Shown here piece after piece: positions 27,725 to 36,550 of a stretch of DNA of 64,000 nt (its first letter is position 1; the number at the start of each line of letters is the position of its first letter). The stretch covers positions 142,660-206,659 of the forward strand of contig NZ_QBUD01000006.1 in the NCBI RefSeq assembly GCF_003058085.1, read 5' to 3'. Source of the stretch: Yoonia sediminilitoris (GTDB lineage: Bacteria; Pseudomonadota; Alphaproteobacteria; Rhodobacterales; Rhodobacteraceae). The notes beneath the pieces were generated by a model, which was not told where the DNA came from, did no database searches, and worked only from the letters and a program-made list of their open reading frames with translations. The translations under genes and the position numbers were made by a program.

Positions 27725-28456
27725 ATGACCGATATGCCTGACGCCGCCACCCACCCGATTCTCAGCAAGCTGCCATTAATCGTAATCGCAGTTGTTGCCG
27801 TCTTTGGGGCCTACTTCCTGCGCGATTATCTGACTTTTGAAGCGTTGGCCCAGAACCGCGAAGCGCTGATTGCCTTTCGCGATGCGAACTATCTTTTGAC
27901 CGTGTTGGTGTTTATCGCGGCCTATGTCGTCATTGTGGCATTTTCGCTCCCCGGGGCGACAATCGCCACGCTGACAGGCGGGTTTCTTTTTGCGACCTTT
28001 CCGGGAGCCTTGTTCAACGTAACGGGTGCAACACTGGGGGCCACGGCGATCTTTCTGGCGGCGCGCTGGGGGTTTGGCGAAAGCCTTGGCAGGAAATTGG
28101 AAGGGTCAGACGGCATTGTCAAAAAAATCAAGGACGGGATTGATGAAAACCAGTGGTCCATGTTGTTCCTGATCCGTCTGGTTCCTGCCGTGCCGTTTTT
28201 TCTGGCGAACCTTATACCGTCATTTCTTGAGGTGCCGCTGCGCCGCTTCATGATCTCGACGTTCTTTGGCATCATTCCGGGGGCTGTCGTCTATACATCC
28301 GTGGGTGCCGGACTGGGCGAGATTTTCGCGAAGGGCGAAACCCCGAACCTTGGCATCATTTTTGAGCCGCAGATCATCTTTCCCATCATTGGTCTGTGCG
28401 TCCTTGCGGCCTTGCCAATCATTCTGAAAACCATTCGCGGTAAAAAGGGGCTTTGA
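27725..28456 (+). CDS. TVP38/TMEM64-family (VTT domain) membrane protein
   Basis: A 243-residue integral membrane protein. Hydrophobic helices occur near residues 14-32 and 58-76. The VTT-domain markers FSLPGATIATLTGGFLFATF and LIRLVPAVPFFLANLIPSFL are clear. VTT proteins are linked to lipid scrambling and membrane homeostasis, but the bacterial role is poorly known. The downstream oxidoreductase gene starts 3 bases after the stop, so the two are co-transcribed, an arrangement also seen in cyanobacteria and proteobacteria. AGGATTTGAAAG precedes the ATG. Confidence 0.85.
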   Translation: MTDMPDAATHPILSKLPLIVIAVVAVFGAYFLRDYLTFEALAQNREALIAFRDANYLLTVLVFIAAYVVIVAFSLPGATIATLTGGFLFATFPGALFNVTGATLGATAIFLAARWGFGESLGRKLEGSDGIVKKIKDGIDENQWSMLFLIRLVPAVPFFLANLIPSFLEVPLRRFMISTFFGIIPGAVVYTSVGAGLGEIFAKGETPNLGIIFEPQIIFPIIGLCVLAALPIILKTIRGKKGL

Positions 28457-28459
28457 GCT

Positions 28460-29878
28460 ATGAACCGGATCAAGACAGACATTTGCATCATCGGTGGCGG
28501 CTCTGGCGGATTGTCCATCGCGGCGGGTGCAGTCCAGATGGGGGCAAAGGTTGTCCTGCTGGAAGGGCATAAGATGGGCGGTGATTGCCTGAATTACGGA
28601 TGTGTCCCGTCCAAAGCGCTGATCGCATCGGCCAAGCAGGCTTATGCGATGTCGCACGGGGCAAGATACGGCGTGGGCGAGGTTGAGGCTCAAGTCGACT
28701 ATGCCGCCGCCAAGGACCACGTGCATGACGTTATTGCCACGATTGCCCCCGTGGACAGCGTGGAGCGTTTCGAAGGGCTTGGCGTGCAGGTCATTGAGGA
28801 ATTCGGCAAGTTCATCTCGAAAACCGAAGTGCAGGCCGGTGAGACCATCATCGAGGCGCGCCGCTTTGTCGTGTCCACTGGGTCCGGCCCGTTTGTGCCG
28901 CCGATTTCCGGTCTGGATGATGTCGCCTACTACACGAACGAGAACATCTTTGATCTGCGCGAAAAGCCCGCCCACCTGATCATTATCGGTGGTGGCCCTA
29001 TCGGCATGGAAATGGCACAGGCGCATCGCCGGCTGGGCTGCGAGGTCACGGTGATTGAAGGGGCCAAGGCGTTTGGCAAGGACGACCCTGAGATGGCCGA
29101 AATCGTGTTGGAGAACCTGCGCGCCGAGGGCATCAACATTGTGGAAGAAGCGCAGGCCGAAAAGATCACCGGCACGGGTCAGGCGATCACTGTCCATACA
29201 CCCAAGGGTGACTTCACCGGCTCGCACCTGCTGATGGCAGTAGGGCGCAAGGTGAACACCGACAAGCTTGACCTTGATGCTGGCGGGATTGCGCATGACC
29301 GCAGCGGTCTGAAAGTCGGGGCTGATTTGCGGTCTGTCACGAATAAAAAGGTCTATGCCGCAGGGGATGTCGCCGGAGGGCTGCAATTCACCCATGTTGC
29401 GGGCTATCACGCGGGGGTTCTGATCCGGTCGATGCTGTTTGGCTTGCCGTCAAAGCAGCGCACCGATCATATCCCGTGGGCGACCTATACAGACCCAGAA
29501 CTGGCACAGGTTGGACTGACCGAAGCGCAGGCAAAAAAGAAGTTTGGCGCGCAGCTTGAGGTCGTCCGGTTCGATTTTCACCACAATGATCGGCTGATTG
29601 CAGAACGCAAAACCAAGGGCCTGATCAAAGTAATGGTGGTCAAAGGGCGGCCTGTTGGCGCGTCAATTGCAGGGCATATGGCGGGCGAATTGATTGGCAT
29701 GTGGGCGATGGCCATTGCCAACAAAATGAAAATGTCAGCCATTGCGAATACGGTTTTGCCCTATCCGACCGTCAGTGAGGTTAACAAACGCGCAGCGGGT
29801 GCCTATTTTACCCCTAGATTGTTTGAAAGCCCGACCGTTAAACGTGTAGTCGGCTTTGTGCAGCGGTGGCTGCCCTAA
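28460..29878 (+). CDS. Pyridine nucleotide-disulfide oxidoreductase (mercuric reductase/lipoamide dehydrogenase-like)
   Basis: A 472-residue FAD flavoprotein. The FAD-binding GGGSGG motif is near 12-17, the redox-active disulfide is GGDCLNYGCVPSKAL (Cys43 and Cys48), the NAD(P)-binding IIIGGGPIGMEMAQ is central, and AAGDVAGG is the second FAD contact. The C-terminal motif is PYPTVSEVNKRA instead of the HPH active-site motif of true lipoamide dehydrogenase, so it is a paralogue of unknown electron acceptor. It pairs with the VTT protein upstream. Confidence 0.85.
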   Translation: MNRIKTDICIIGGGSGGLSIAAGAVQMGAKVVLLEGHKMGGDCLNYGCVPSKALIASAKQAYAMSHGARYGVGEVEAQVDYAAAKDHVHDVIATIAPVDSVERFEGLGVQVIEEFGKFISKTEVQAGETIIEARRFVVSTGSGPFVPPISGLDDVAYYTNENIFDLREKPAHLIIIGGGPIGMEMAQAHRRLGCEVTVIEGAKAFGKDDPEMAEIVLENLRAEGINIVEEAQAEKITGTGQAITVHTPKGDFTGSHLLMAVGRKVNTDKLDLDAGGIAHDRSGLKVGADLRSVTNKKVYAAGDVAGGLQFTHVAGYHAGVLIRSMLFGLPSKQRTDHIPWATYTDPELAQVGLTEAQAKKKFGAQLEVVRFDFHHNDRLIAERKTKGLIKVMVVKGRPVGASIAGHMAGELIGMWAMAIANKMKMSAIANTVLPYPTVSEVNKRAAGAYFTPRLFESPTVKRVVGFVQRWLP

Positions 29879-29892
29879 TGCGCTGAGGTTCT

Positions 29893-31293
29893 ATGTTCAA
29901 TTCGCTCTCAGGCCGCTTCCTGATCCTCACGATCATCTTCGTGATGCTGGCCGAGGTATTGATTTTCGTGCCGTCGGTGGCGCGCTTTCGTGAAGACTAT
30001 CTGTTGGCGCGGCTTGAGCGGGCACAGATCGCTTCGCTGGCGCTTGAGGCTGACGCAATGCTTGACCCCGCGCTTGAGGTTGAGCTGCTGCGGAATGCAG
30101 AAGTCTATAACGTTGTGTTGCGGCGCGACGAGGTGCGCCAACTGGCCCTGTCTTCACCACTGCCTGCGCCCGTGGCGGCCAGCTATGACATGCGGAATCC
30201 ATCGGGGCTGACACTGATTGCGGATGCAATGCGGACACTGGTGAATACCGATGATGATATCATCCGCGTCTTTGGAAATCCTGTGCGCGAGGGCGGGTTG
30301 ATGATCGAAGTCACAATGGATGAAATGCCTTTGCGTGACGCCATGCTCGCCTATGGACGCAATATCCTGATCCTGTCGGCATTCATTTCGATTGTAACGG
30401 CATGCTTGCTCTTTCTGGCGGTACAGGTGTTGCTGGTCCGCCCGATCAAAGGCGTCGTGGACCACATGCAAAGCTACGCCAAAGCCCCCGAAGATGCCCG
30501 TCAGATCATAACGCCGACCGCAGGCGTGCGCGAACTGCGGGACGCCGAAGAGGCGCTTCAAACCATGCAGCAACAGTTGACTGGCGCGCTCAAGCAAAAG
30601 GAAAGGCTGGCCCAATTGGGGGGTGCAGTGGCAAAGGTCAGCCACGATTTGCGCAATATCCTGACCTCTGCGCAGCTTTTCACGGACCGGATCGAAGGGT
30701 CCGATGATCCGCTGGTCATCCGCATGGCGCCGAAGCTGGTCAATTCCATCACCCGGGCCGTGAATCTATGCGAAACGACGCTGGCGTTCGGCCGGGTCGA
30801 GGAACCCGCGCCGGCCCTGGCACGGGTCAATCTGGCGCAAATTGTCGATGATGTGGTCGATAGCGAACGTCTCGCGGCTGGTGACTATGATCTGGTGATT
30901 ACCGACGAAATACCGCCCATGCTAACCCTGCGGGCAGATGGCGAGCAGCTCTATCGCGTTCTGTCCAATCTGGTGCGCAATGCGCGCCAGGCGATAATGG
31001 CGTCGGGCAATGCCGGTGAAATCATCCTGCGCGCATCAGAGGACGATCAGGCCTGGTCCATCTTGGTGCGCGACACCGGACCCGGACTACCCAAAAAAGC
31101 GCAAGAGCATCTTTTCCAAGCGTTTCAGGGCAGTGTGCGCAAGGGTGGGTCCGGCTTGGGGCTCGTCATCGCGGCTGATCTGGTGCGCGGCCATGGTGGC
31201 CGGCTTGAGCTTCTAGAGACTTCTGAAAACGGGACCAGCTTCCTGATCAAGCTACCCAAAGCTGATCTGGCGCTCACGTCTGCTGCTGAATGA
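29893..31293 (+). CDS. Membrane sensor histidine kinase
   Basis: A 466-residue protein: TM helix near 8-24, a periplasmic sensor segment, a second TM helix near 155-178, a HAMP-like linker, then a HisKA domain with the phospho-acceptor in KVSHDLRNIL (His251). An HATPase domain follows with N-box NLVRNARQAI, DTGPGLP and GSGLGLVIAADLVRGHGG. No response regulator gene lies next to it, so the partner is encoded elsewhere. It starts 14 bases after the oxidoreductase gene and may share its transcript. Confidence 0.9.
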   Translation: MFNSLSGRFLILTIIFVMLAEVLIFVPSVARFREDYLLARLERAQIASLALEADAMLDPALEVELLRNAEVYNVVLRRDEVRQLALSSPLPAPVAASYDMRNPSGLTLIADAMRTLVNTDDDIIRVFGNPVREGGLMIEVTMDEMPLRDAMLAYGRNILILSAFISIVTACLLFLAVQVLLVRPIKGVVDHMQSYAKAPEDARQIITPTAGVRELRDAEEALQTMQQQLTGALKQKERLAQLGGAVAKVSHDLRNILTSAQLFTDRIEGSDDPLVIRMAPKLVNSITRAVNLCETTLAFGRVEEPAPALARVNLAQIVDDVVDSERLAAGDYDLVITDEIPPMLTLRADGEQLYRVLSNLVRNARQAIMASGNAGEIILRASEDDQAWSILVRDTGPGLPKKAQEHLFQAFQGSVRKGGSGLGLVIAADLVRGHGGRLELLETSENGTSFLIKLPKADLALTSAAE

Positions 31294-31353
31294 AAGAGTT
31301 TTGCAATTCGGTCTTGCATCGGATCGCCACTGGGGCTAAATGCAACGCCACGC

Positions 31354-31430
31354 GGATTGGTAGCTCAGTTGGATAGAGTACTTGACTACGAATCAAGGGG
31401 TCGGGGGTTCGAATCCTCCCCAGTCCGCCA
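31354..31430 (+). tRNA. tRNA-Arg (anticodon ACG)
   Basis: A full cloverleaf folds: acceptor GGATTGG with CCAGTCC, D-arm TAGCTCAGTTGGATAGAG, anticodon stem CTTGA/TCAAG around loop CTACGAA giving anticodon ACG, a T-arm with GGTTCGAATCC, discriminator G and an encoded CCA. ACG (read as ICG) decodes CGN arginine codons. It stands at the border between housekeeping genes and mobile DNA, a common integration site. Confidence 0.95.
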
Positions 31431-31439
31431 AAGAATTCA

Positions 31440-31470
31440 AAGGCTTAGCGAGAGATCGCTAGGCCTTTTT
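31440..31470 (+). terminator. Intrinsic terminator after tRNA-Arg
   Basis: AAGGCTTAGCGA pairs with TCGCTAGGCCTT (one T-G wobble) around a GAGA loop, ending in five T. It lies 9 bases after the tRNA CCA end and is a good terminator for that transcript. Confidence 0.9.
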
Positions 31471-31630
31471 CAGTTCTTAGTCTCTTTTTAGTCGCATAAA
31501 TGTGATGAGAAATCGCGTTTTGCCATGTGCAGCTATGAGCGGATTCGCAGCCGCCTCAGTGCCGACGACAGCTTGATCCACAGCCATAAGCTGCTAGCCT
31601 GCCACTTCCTCGGGGAACTTGTCGAAACCC

Positions 31631-31646
31631 GAGCATCGCGATGCTC
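31631..31646. promoter_or_regulatory. Perfect 16-bp palindrome upstream of AlpA-like gene
   Basis: GAGCATCGCGATGCTC is its own reverse complement and lies 21 bases upstream of the start of the small HTH gene at 31668. It could be an operator bound by that protein or a recombination accessory site. No experimental support. Confidence 0.4.
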
Positions 31647-31667
31647 TTCTATCTAGGAGAGATCGTG

Positions 31668-31856
31668 ATGAAGATACTTTCAAAACGCCAGGTCAAGGAG
31701 TTGGTCTTGTACTCACCGCAACACACTGCACGTCTGGAGAAGGCAGGCCTATTCCCCAAGCGGGTACAGCTGGGCCCGAACCGCGTGGGCTGGGTTGAGA
31801 GTGAAGTGCTGGAGTGGCTTGAACTACGTCTGGCGCAACGCGAAGTGCTGAACTGA
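31668..31856 (+). CDS. AlpA-like small HTH protein (excisionase/regulator type)
   Basis: A 62-residue protein: MKILSKRQVKELVLYSPQHT, then RLEKAGLFPKRVQLGPNRVG and WVESEVLEWLE. This is the AlpA/MerR-like helix-turn-helix layout used by prophage and island regulators and recombination directionality factors. The ATG at 31668 has AGGAGA upstream; a longer frame starting at 31641 lacks this. It sits 240 bases after tRNA-Arg. No tyrosine integrase accompanies it, so it may be a left-over of a tRNA-integrated element. Confidence 0.75.
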   Translation: MKILSKRQVKELVLYSPQHTARLEKAGLFPKRVQLGPNRVGWVESEVLEWLELRLAQREVLN

Positions 31857-31874
31857 CACTCCTGAAAGGGAGCT

Positions 31875-31904
31875 GGGTGGCCGGGGTTGCAAACTTGGCC
31901 ACCC
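31875..31904 (+). terminator. Hairpin after AlpA-like gene
   Basis: GGGTGGCC and GGCCACCC form a perfect 8-bp stem with a 14-base loop, 18 bases after the stop codon. No T-run follows, so termination would need Rho or the hairpin may only stabilise the mRNA. Confidence 0.4.
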
Positions 31905-32071
31905 GACAGTTTCGGCCCTAACCGGACCTCCGTAGATTTTGCAGTGAACAGCGGCTTCGAGCCATTGACATATGTTGCAATCTAGCAAGCGTCCTGCTTG
32001 CCGGCTTAAATCCGTGCGACTGTGGCGAAGCCTCGGACGTGTCCGCCTCAGTTCGTTCATAGTTCTAACAG

Positions 32072-33019
32072 GTAACCGAGCAGACATTCTATCGTTGGCG
32101 TAAGCAGTATGGCGGCATGGGTACCGACCAACTCAAAGAACTGAAGCGTCTACAGAAGGAGAATGATCGGCTGCGTCGTGCCGTATCGGACCTGACGCTG
32201 GATAAGTTGATCCTGTCGGAGGCCGCACGGGGAAACTACTGAGCCCCTCACGTCGCCGTGCCTGCATTAACCATGTGCGGAGCCAGTTCCACATCTCGGA
32301 GCGTCGTGCTTGTCGTGTTTTGGGGCAACACCGATCAACACATAGGCGGTTGCCAGTTGAGCGTGCCGATGAGGAGCTTTTGGTGGCCGACATGATCGAA
32401 CTGACGCGCCAGTATGGTCGGTATGGCTATCGCCGGATCGCAGCTTTGCTCAGAGACGCTGGATGGCTTGTGAACGACAAGCGTGTCGAACGCTTATGGC
32501 GACGTGAAGGGCTTAAAGTACCAATGAAACAGCCCAAGAAAGGACGGCTCTGGCTCAACGATGGCTCGTGTGTCCGGTTGCGGCCAGAAGATGCCAGCTT
32601 TTGCGTTGAGGTGCTGGAGGAAGCCATCGCCAGATATGGAAAGCCGGAAATAATGAACACGGACCAGGGCAGCCAATATACGGGCACAGGCTGGATCACG
32701 ACGCTGACAAAGGCTGAGATCAAAATCTCAATGGATGGGCGCGGTCGTTATCTCGACAACATCTTCATCGAACGGCTCTGGCGATCCCTCAAGCAGGAAG
32801 CCGTCTACTTGCACGAAATCACTGACGGGTTCCAAGCAAAACGGATCATCGATAACTGGATCGAGTTCTACAACCACGAGCGGCCTCACACCGCGCTCGA
32901 CAAACGGACGCCAGACACCGCATACTTCACCCAAGCGGAGATACGAAAAGCGGCATGAACACAAACCAGATGCATCTTAGCCAAGCCGCAAACCTGTCCT
33001 AAAAAGCAGGACCACTTCA
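32072..33019 (+). mobile_element. 5'-truncated, hybrid IS3-family relic
   Basis: The left part encodes the end of an IS3-type OrfA (EQTFYRWRKQYGGMGTDQLK and ENDRLRRAVSDLTLDKLILS) without its first 35 or so residues, so the left end is missing. OrfB follows. The right end at 33019 reads, in reverse complement, TGAAGTGGTCCTGC, an IS3-type terminal repeat. A fragment at 57060-57167 carries the start of a closely similar OrfA with the related end TGAATTGGTCCACC. The relic cannot transpose by itself. Confidence 0.8.
32275..32958 (+). pseudogene. Hybrid IS3-family transposase OrfB (two subgroups fused)
   Basis: The first 105 or so residues (SERRACRVLGQHRSTHRR, YGRYGYRRIAALLRDAGW, PKKGRLWLNDGSCVRLRPED) match one IS3 subgroup. 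From ASFCVEVLEEAIARYGKPEI onward (MNTDQGSQYTG, GRGRYLDNIFIERLWRSLKQ, FYNHERPHTALDKRTPD) it matches another. The junction is near base 32590, and the stretch with the first catalytic Asp is lost; the second Asp (NTDQGS) and the Glu (FIERLW) remain. The frame probably began upstream by frameshift from OrfA. Inactive by inference. Confidence 0.75.
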
Positions 33020-33452
33020 CATGCTTGGCCGCCGACACAACCAATATGGCTTTTGCAATGATGAAACCTACCTTCGGCATAGTTCTTTCCAGAACAAGCT
33101 TGGCCAACGATCTGTTGAGCGTGGGAAAGCTATAAGCCCCGCTCAAGCAATCCGTTCCTGCAAGCGAAAACGTTTTTCTGTCAAGACTGAAGGGGACAAC
33201 TCCACACCCAAACGAAGCAAAGTTTATGAGTTGGCTCCAAGAATGCCTTAGCTGAATTTTAGCCCAAGAGTATAAATTGCAGCGGAGAGCTTTAGATTTT
33301 CTTTGACGATCCATATTCGTAGATTCGGAAAACCCACCGTCACCCGAGACCAATCAAGTCATGTGTGCAATAGTGGCATGCCCAATATGGGCTGAAATGC
33401 GCAACGTTCGGCTTGAATACATCCAATTATCATTGTCACCATCCGAATTTCT
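33020..33452. other. Non-coding gap between IS relic and tctA
   Basis: About 430 bases downstream of tctA with no gene I can support. A leftward frame has a stretch resembling real coding sequence (FSLAGTDCLSGAYSFPTLN) but no family is recognised and stops interrupt it. Possibly degraded DNA left by IS activity. Confidence 0.45.
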
Positions 33453-34973
33453 CTAAGCACTATTTTTATCGTGTCCATTACTGGCATTCGAATAAAATGA
33501 ATGGACCCTATAAATGAGTGAGCAGAGACCGAGCAAAATAAAGCTCAGTGCGATTGGTCTTTCTACAAAAATCAGTAATCCATGATCCGACAATAAGAGC
33601 GATTGCCGGAATGCTTGCTCCGCCCCACCTGCCAGGACGAAAGAGATAACGAAAGCTGCTGGATTAAAGTCGAACCGTTTCATCAACCATCCGAGGAACC
33701 CAGCGGCCACCATAACCCAAACGTCAAAAAGATTTGTTCTAGAAGAATATGCTGTAATGAATGCTGTCAATAGTACAATCGGGTACAGTATGTTGACCGG
33801 CACCTTAGTAATAAAACGACCAATCCATGCAGCCCCGAAATATCCGATCAGTCCATAGGCGCAGATGCCGATCAAACCTGCAGCCATCAGATTATAAACA
33901 AGATCTTTTGACGTGACGAACAACGTCGGGCCGATTTGAATTCCGTGAATAAGAAAAACGCCCACCATGATCGCGCCAATTGTGGACCCTGGAATTCCGA
34001 GCGTCAGCAACGGGGCCATGGAAGGACCGGAGACAGCATTGTTAGCGGCCTCTGGTGCGGCCACTCCTTCGAGCGCACCGTGACCCCATTCATCCCTATT
34101 TTTGGCCCTGCGTTTACCTTCGCCGTAGGCGATAAAGGCGGCGATTGCTGATCCGAGTCCGGGAAGAAGGCCGATGCCTGCGCCAATGAATGACGATCGA
34201 ACGACATGCGGAACACAAGGCCGAAATTCGGTCCAAGTTAAACCATTTCGCACGGCTGCACCTTTGGGGTCATCATCAAGCACTTCATGTGCAACTGGCA
34301 TGAGCCGATTTTCAATTTGGGCAAACACCTCACCCAGCACAAAAATTCCGACCATTATCGGCACCAACTCGATGCCACCCAAAAGGTCCGAATTACCGAA
34401 AGTAAATCGCTGCGTCGACGTGATCGGATCGATCCCCACCATGTTGACCAGTACGCCCAACAATGCGCTTGCAAGACCACGAATGACAGACTTTCCGAGG
34501 ACAGAACCAATAACAATAAAAGCGGCCAAATAGACCGCGAAGAGCTCGGGCGGACCAAAGCGCAATGTCAGCGCCGCGATATAGCCGACCCCGACGATCA
34601 ACAGAAGCTCTCCGATAAAATCGCCCATGACTGACGATATCGTTGCAACCTTCATCGCCTTTGATGACAGTCCTTTCTTTGCAAGAGGATATCCATCAAT
34701 TTGCGTAGCCGCCGACGCCGCAGTTCCAGGTGTGTTAAACAGAATTGCCGAGATGGAGCCCCCGTAGCGTCCTGACTTTCCAATAACATAAAGAAAGGCG
34801 AGTGCTGCGAGCGGTTCCATGTAAAACGTCATGGGAAGCAGCATTGCAATTGCAGCTGATGCTGTAAGACCTGGTATTGCCCCCACAACCGTACCCACCA
34901 CGGCTGCAAGCAGGACCCAGCCCATTAAGGCAGGGGACGTGAAAATCGTTTCTAGACCATAAAATATTTCCAA
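33453..34973 (-). CDS. tctA: Tripartite tricarboxylate transporter, large membrane subunit TctA
   Basis: A 506-residue integral membrane protein with about 12 hydrophobic segments and the TctA markers GAIPGLTASAAIAMLLPMTF, YGGSISAILFNTPGTAASAA, IPGSTIGAIMVG and GLLPGLGSAIAAFIAYGEGK. It starts with TTG at 34973, 3 bases after the tctB stop; the MEI start matches the family. It works with TctB and the periplasmic TctC for sodium-linked uptake of organic acids. The cargo is unknown; the sulfatase gene nearby hints at a sulfated or sulfonated compound. Confidence 0.93.
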   Translation of the reverse strand: MEIFYGLETIFTSPALMGWVLLAAVVGTVVGAIPGLTASAAIAMLLPMTFYMEPLAALAFLYVIGKSGRYGGSISAILFNTPGTAASAATQIDGYPLAKKGLSSKAMKVATISSVMGDFIGELLLIVGVGYIAALTLRFGPPELFAVYLAAFIVIGSVLGKSVIRGLASALLGVLVNMVGIDPITSTQRFTFGNSDLLGGIELVPIMVGIFVLGEVFAQIENRLMPVAHEVLDDDPKGAAVRNGLTWTEFRPCVPHVVRSSFIGAGIGLLPGLGSAIAAFIAYGEGKRRAKNRDEWGHGALEGVAAPEAANNAVSGPSMAPLLTLGIPGSTIGAIMVGVFLIHGIQIGPTLFVTSKDLVYNLMAAGLIGICAYGLIGYFGAAWIGRFITKVPVNILYPIVLLTAFITAYSSRTNLFDVWVMVAAGFLGWLMKRFDFNPAAFVISFVLAGGAEQAFRQSLLLSDHGLLIFVERPIALSFILLGLCSLIYRVHSFYSNASNGHDKNSA

Positions 34974-34976
34974 GTT

Positions 34977-35480
34977 TCAGCGCCTCGTCAACCAATCGTA
35001 AACATCGAACCACTCCCCAAAGGGAGGGAAGATCGCGAGACCCACGAAAAAAATCATATGGTAGAGAACTGGGGTGACCAAAGCTGCCAACAAAAGTCCA
35101 AGTCTATGTCGCATCCCAAAAAGCCACATTCCTGCGACTGCCGCGAGACCGGTGCTAAGGTGATAGCCAATTGCGCCAATCAAAAAGCCGTAGGTTACGC
35201 ATAGAACCAGTAGGGCCAATACGTACTTCAAGTATCGATTATCGGATTGCGTAGCGCCTGCGCCCATCGAGCCTCTCCGAGAAACGGAAGCTCCACGAAG
35301 CATTTCCAGGAGGCCTAGCATGCAAAGACCCAGAGCGGCAATAAGTGGTACTGTTTGCCCTCCCGCGTCGCCACGTGGCGACACCGGTATTTGCAGACTA
35401 AGAATTGTTGCGACGCTGCCAACAGTCGCCATTGCTGCTCCAACTATGATGACGGACCAGCGATGTTCCAATCGGCTCAC
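34977..35480 (-). CDS. tctB: Tripartite tricarboxylate transporter, small membrane subunit TctB
   Basis: A 167-residue protein with four hydrophobic segments (near 11-30, 47-60, 84-106 and 119-150), the TctB topology. It is poorly conserved in sequence, as usual for TctB. The start appears to be GTG at 35480, 7 bases after the tctC stop. Position between tctC and tctA and the membrane pattern support the call. Confidence 0.85.
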   Translation of the reverse strand: MSRLEHRWSVIIVGAAMATVGSVATILSLQIPVSPRGDAGGQTVPLIAALGLCMLGLLEMLRGASVSRRGSMGAGATQSDNRYLKYVLALLVLCVTYGFLIGAIGYHLSTGLAAVAGMWLFGMRHRLGLLLAALVTPVLYHMIFFVGLAIFPPFGEWFDVYDWLTRR

Positions 35481-35487
35481 TGATCAG

Positions 35488-36444
35488 CTACCGAAGCCCC
35501 GAGATCACGGGCTCTGTAGCGACCTGCATATCTCGCAGTGATTGTTCAGCATCCGCGCCGGTCATGTATCGCGGGAACGTCCCTCGTGCTGCGATCATCT
35601 CCATAAACATGGGATGTTCAGTGATCGTTTTCATGGCCGCTTCTATTCCTGAAACCGTCTCAGGGCTGACGCCATTGGGCGCAAACAGGATGATCGGGTT
35701 AGACACACTTGGCACATCGTAACCAGCCTCAAAAAACGTCGGGACAGTATCCGCATACGCATCCCGTTCACTGTCGGCAATTACCAGAACGCGCATGAGG
35801 TCCTCGAACCCAATCGCTTGGTGGATGCCGATGCCACCAAAATCAACTTGTCCACCGATCAGAGCGGTACGAGATGCACCACCACCAGTGAACGGAACAT
35901 CCACAGCTTCCAAACCATAGGTGTTCAAAAAGGTCTGGGCCATGACATGAAACCCTGACCCTTGACCATTGTGAGACCAGCGCAGTGTCCCCGGCGCGGC
36001 ACGCATGGCTTCTACAAGATCATTGATCGTTTCGTAAGGGCTGTCAGCGGGCACCGCGATTGAGCCCTTGAGCGTTCCGACCTGTGCAATTGTTTGAAAA
36101 CTATCAAAGGGGTTAACCTCCGTATCGTTCAGCATGTGGCCCAGTAAGAACGAACCTGCTGCGGTCATCATAATCGTGTTTCCATCGGGGCGTACATTCG
36201 CGGCCTCAATCGTGCCACTCATCCCTCCTGCACCGGGCTTGTTAACGATGACAACAGGGACAGGCAAAACGTCGGTCGCGGCAGCGGCGATAGCGCGGGC
36301 ATAGAGATCTGTGCCGCCGCCAGCATTAAAAGGCACAATGATCGTAAGCGGTTGCCGTGGTTCCCATTCTGCAGAGGCGGGCACTGCGGCACCCACCACC
36401 AACGTCAGAACCAATCCAATTTTCGAAATATGTTCCCAGATCAT
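35488..36444 (-). CDS. tctC: TctC-type periplasmic binding protein (Bug family)
   Basis: A 318-residue binding protein. The ATG at 36444 has GGGAGG upstream and opens a signal peptide ending VGAAVPASA before EWEPRQPLTI. The Bug-family motifs IIVPFNAGGGTDLYARAIAA and VVIVNKPGAGGMSG are present. It captures a carboxylate-type ligand for TctAB. It is divergent from a LysR regulator at 36551, a common control arrangement. Confidence 0.93.
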   Translation of the reverse strand: MIWEHISKIGLVLTLVVGAAVPASAEWEPRQPLTIIVPFNAGGGTDLYARAIAAAATDVLPVPVVIVNKPGAGGMSGTIEAANVRPDGNTIMMTAAGSFLLGHMLNDTEVNPFDSFQTIAQVGTLKGSIAVPADSPYETINDLVEAMRAAPGTLRWSHNGQGSGFHVMAQTFLNTYGLEAVDVPFTGGGASRTALIGGQVDFGGIGIHQAIGFEDLMRVLVIADSERDAYADTVPTFFEAGYDVPSVSNPIILFAPNGVSPETVSGIEAAMKTITEHPMFMEMIAARGTFPRYMTGADAEQSLRDMQVATEPVISGLR

Positions 36445-36550
36445 TGCGTACCTCCCAGTAACGGCTGAATTCATCTTCCGACTGACATTATCTGGATTCA
36501 ATGTATGATAATAATAGAATTATCGTAAGTCTATATCAGGAAATTGGAAG
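36445..36550. promoter_or_regulatory. Divergent promoter region tctC / LysR
   Basis: A 106-base AT-rich gap between the divergent tctC and LysR genes. LysR proteins usually bind such gaps at T-N11-A sites; the AT-rich stretch around 36505-36530 is the likely place. No exact site can be fixed by eye. Confidence 0.45.

Noticed and set aside
28220..29410. Minus-strand frame of 396 codons opposite the flavoprotein gene
   Set aside because: Shadow of a well-supported oxidoreductase; no motif of its own.
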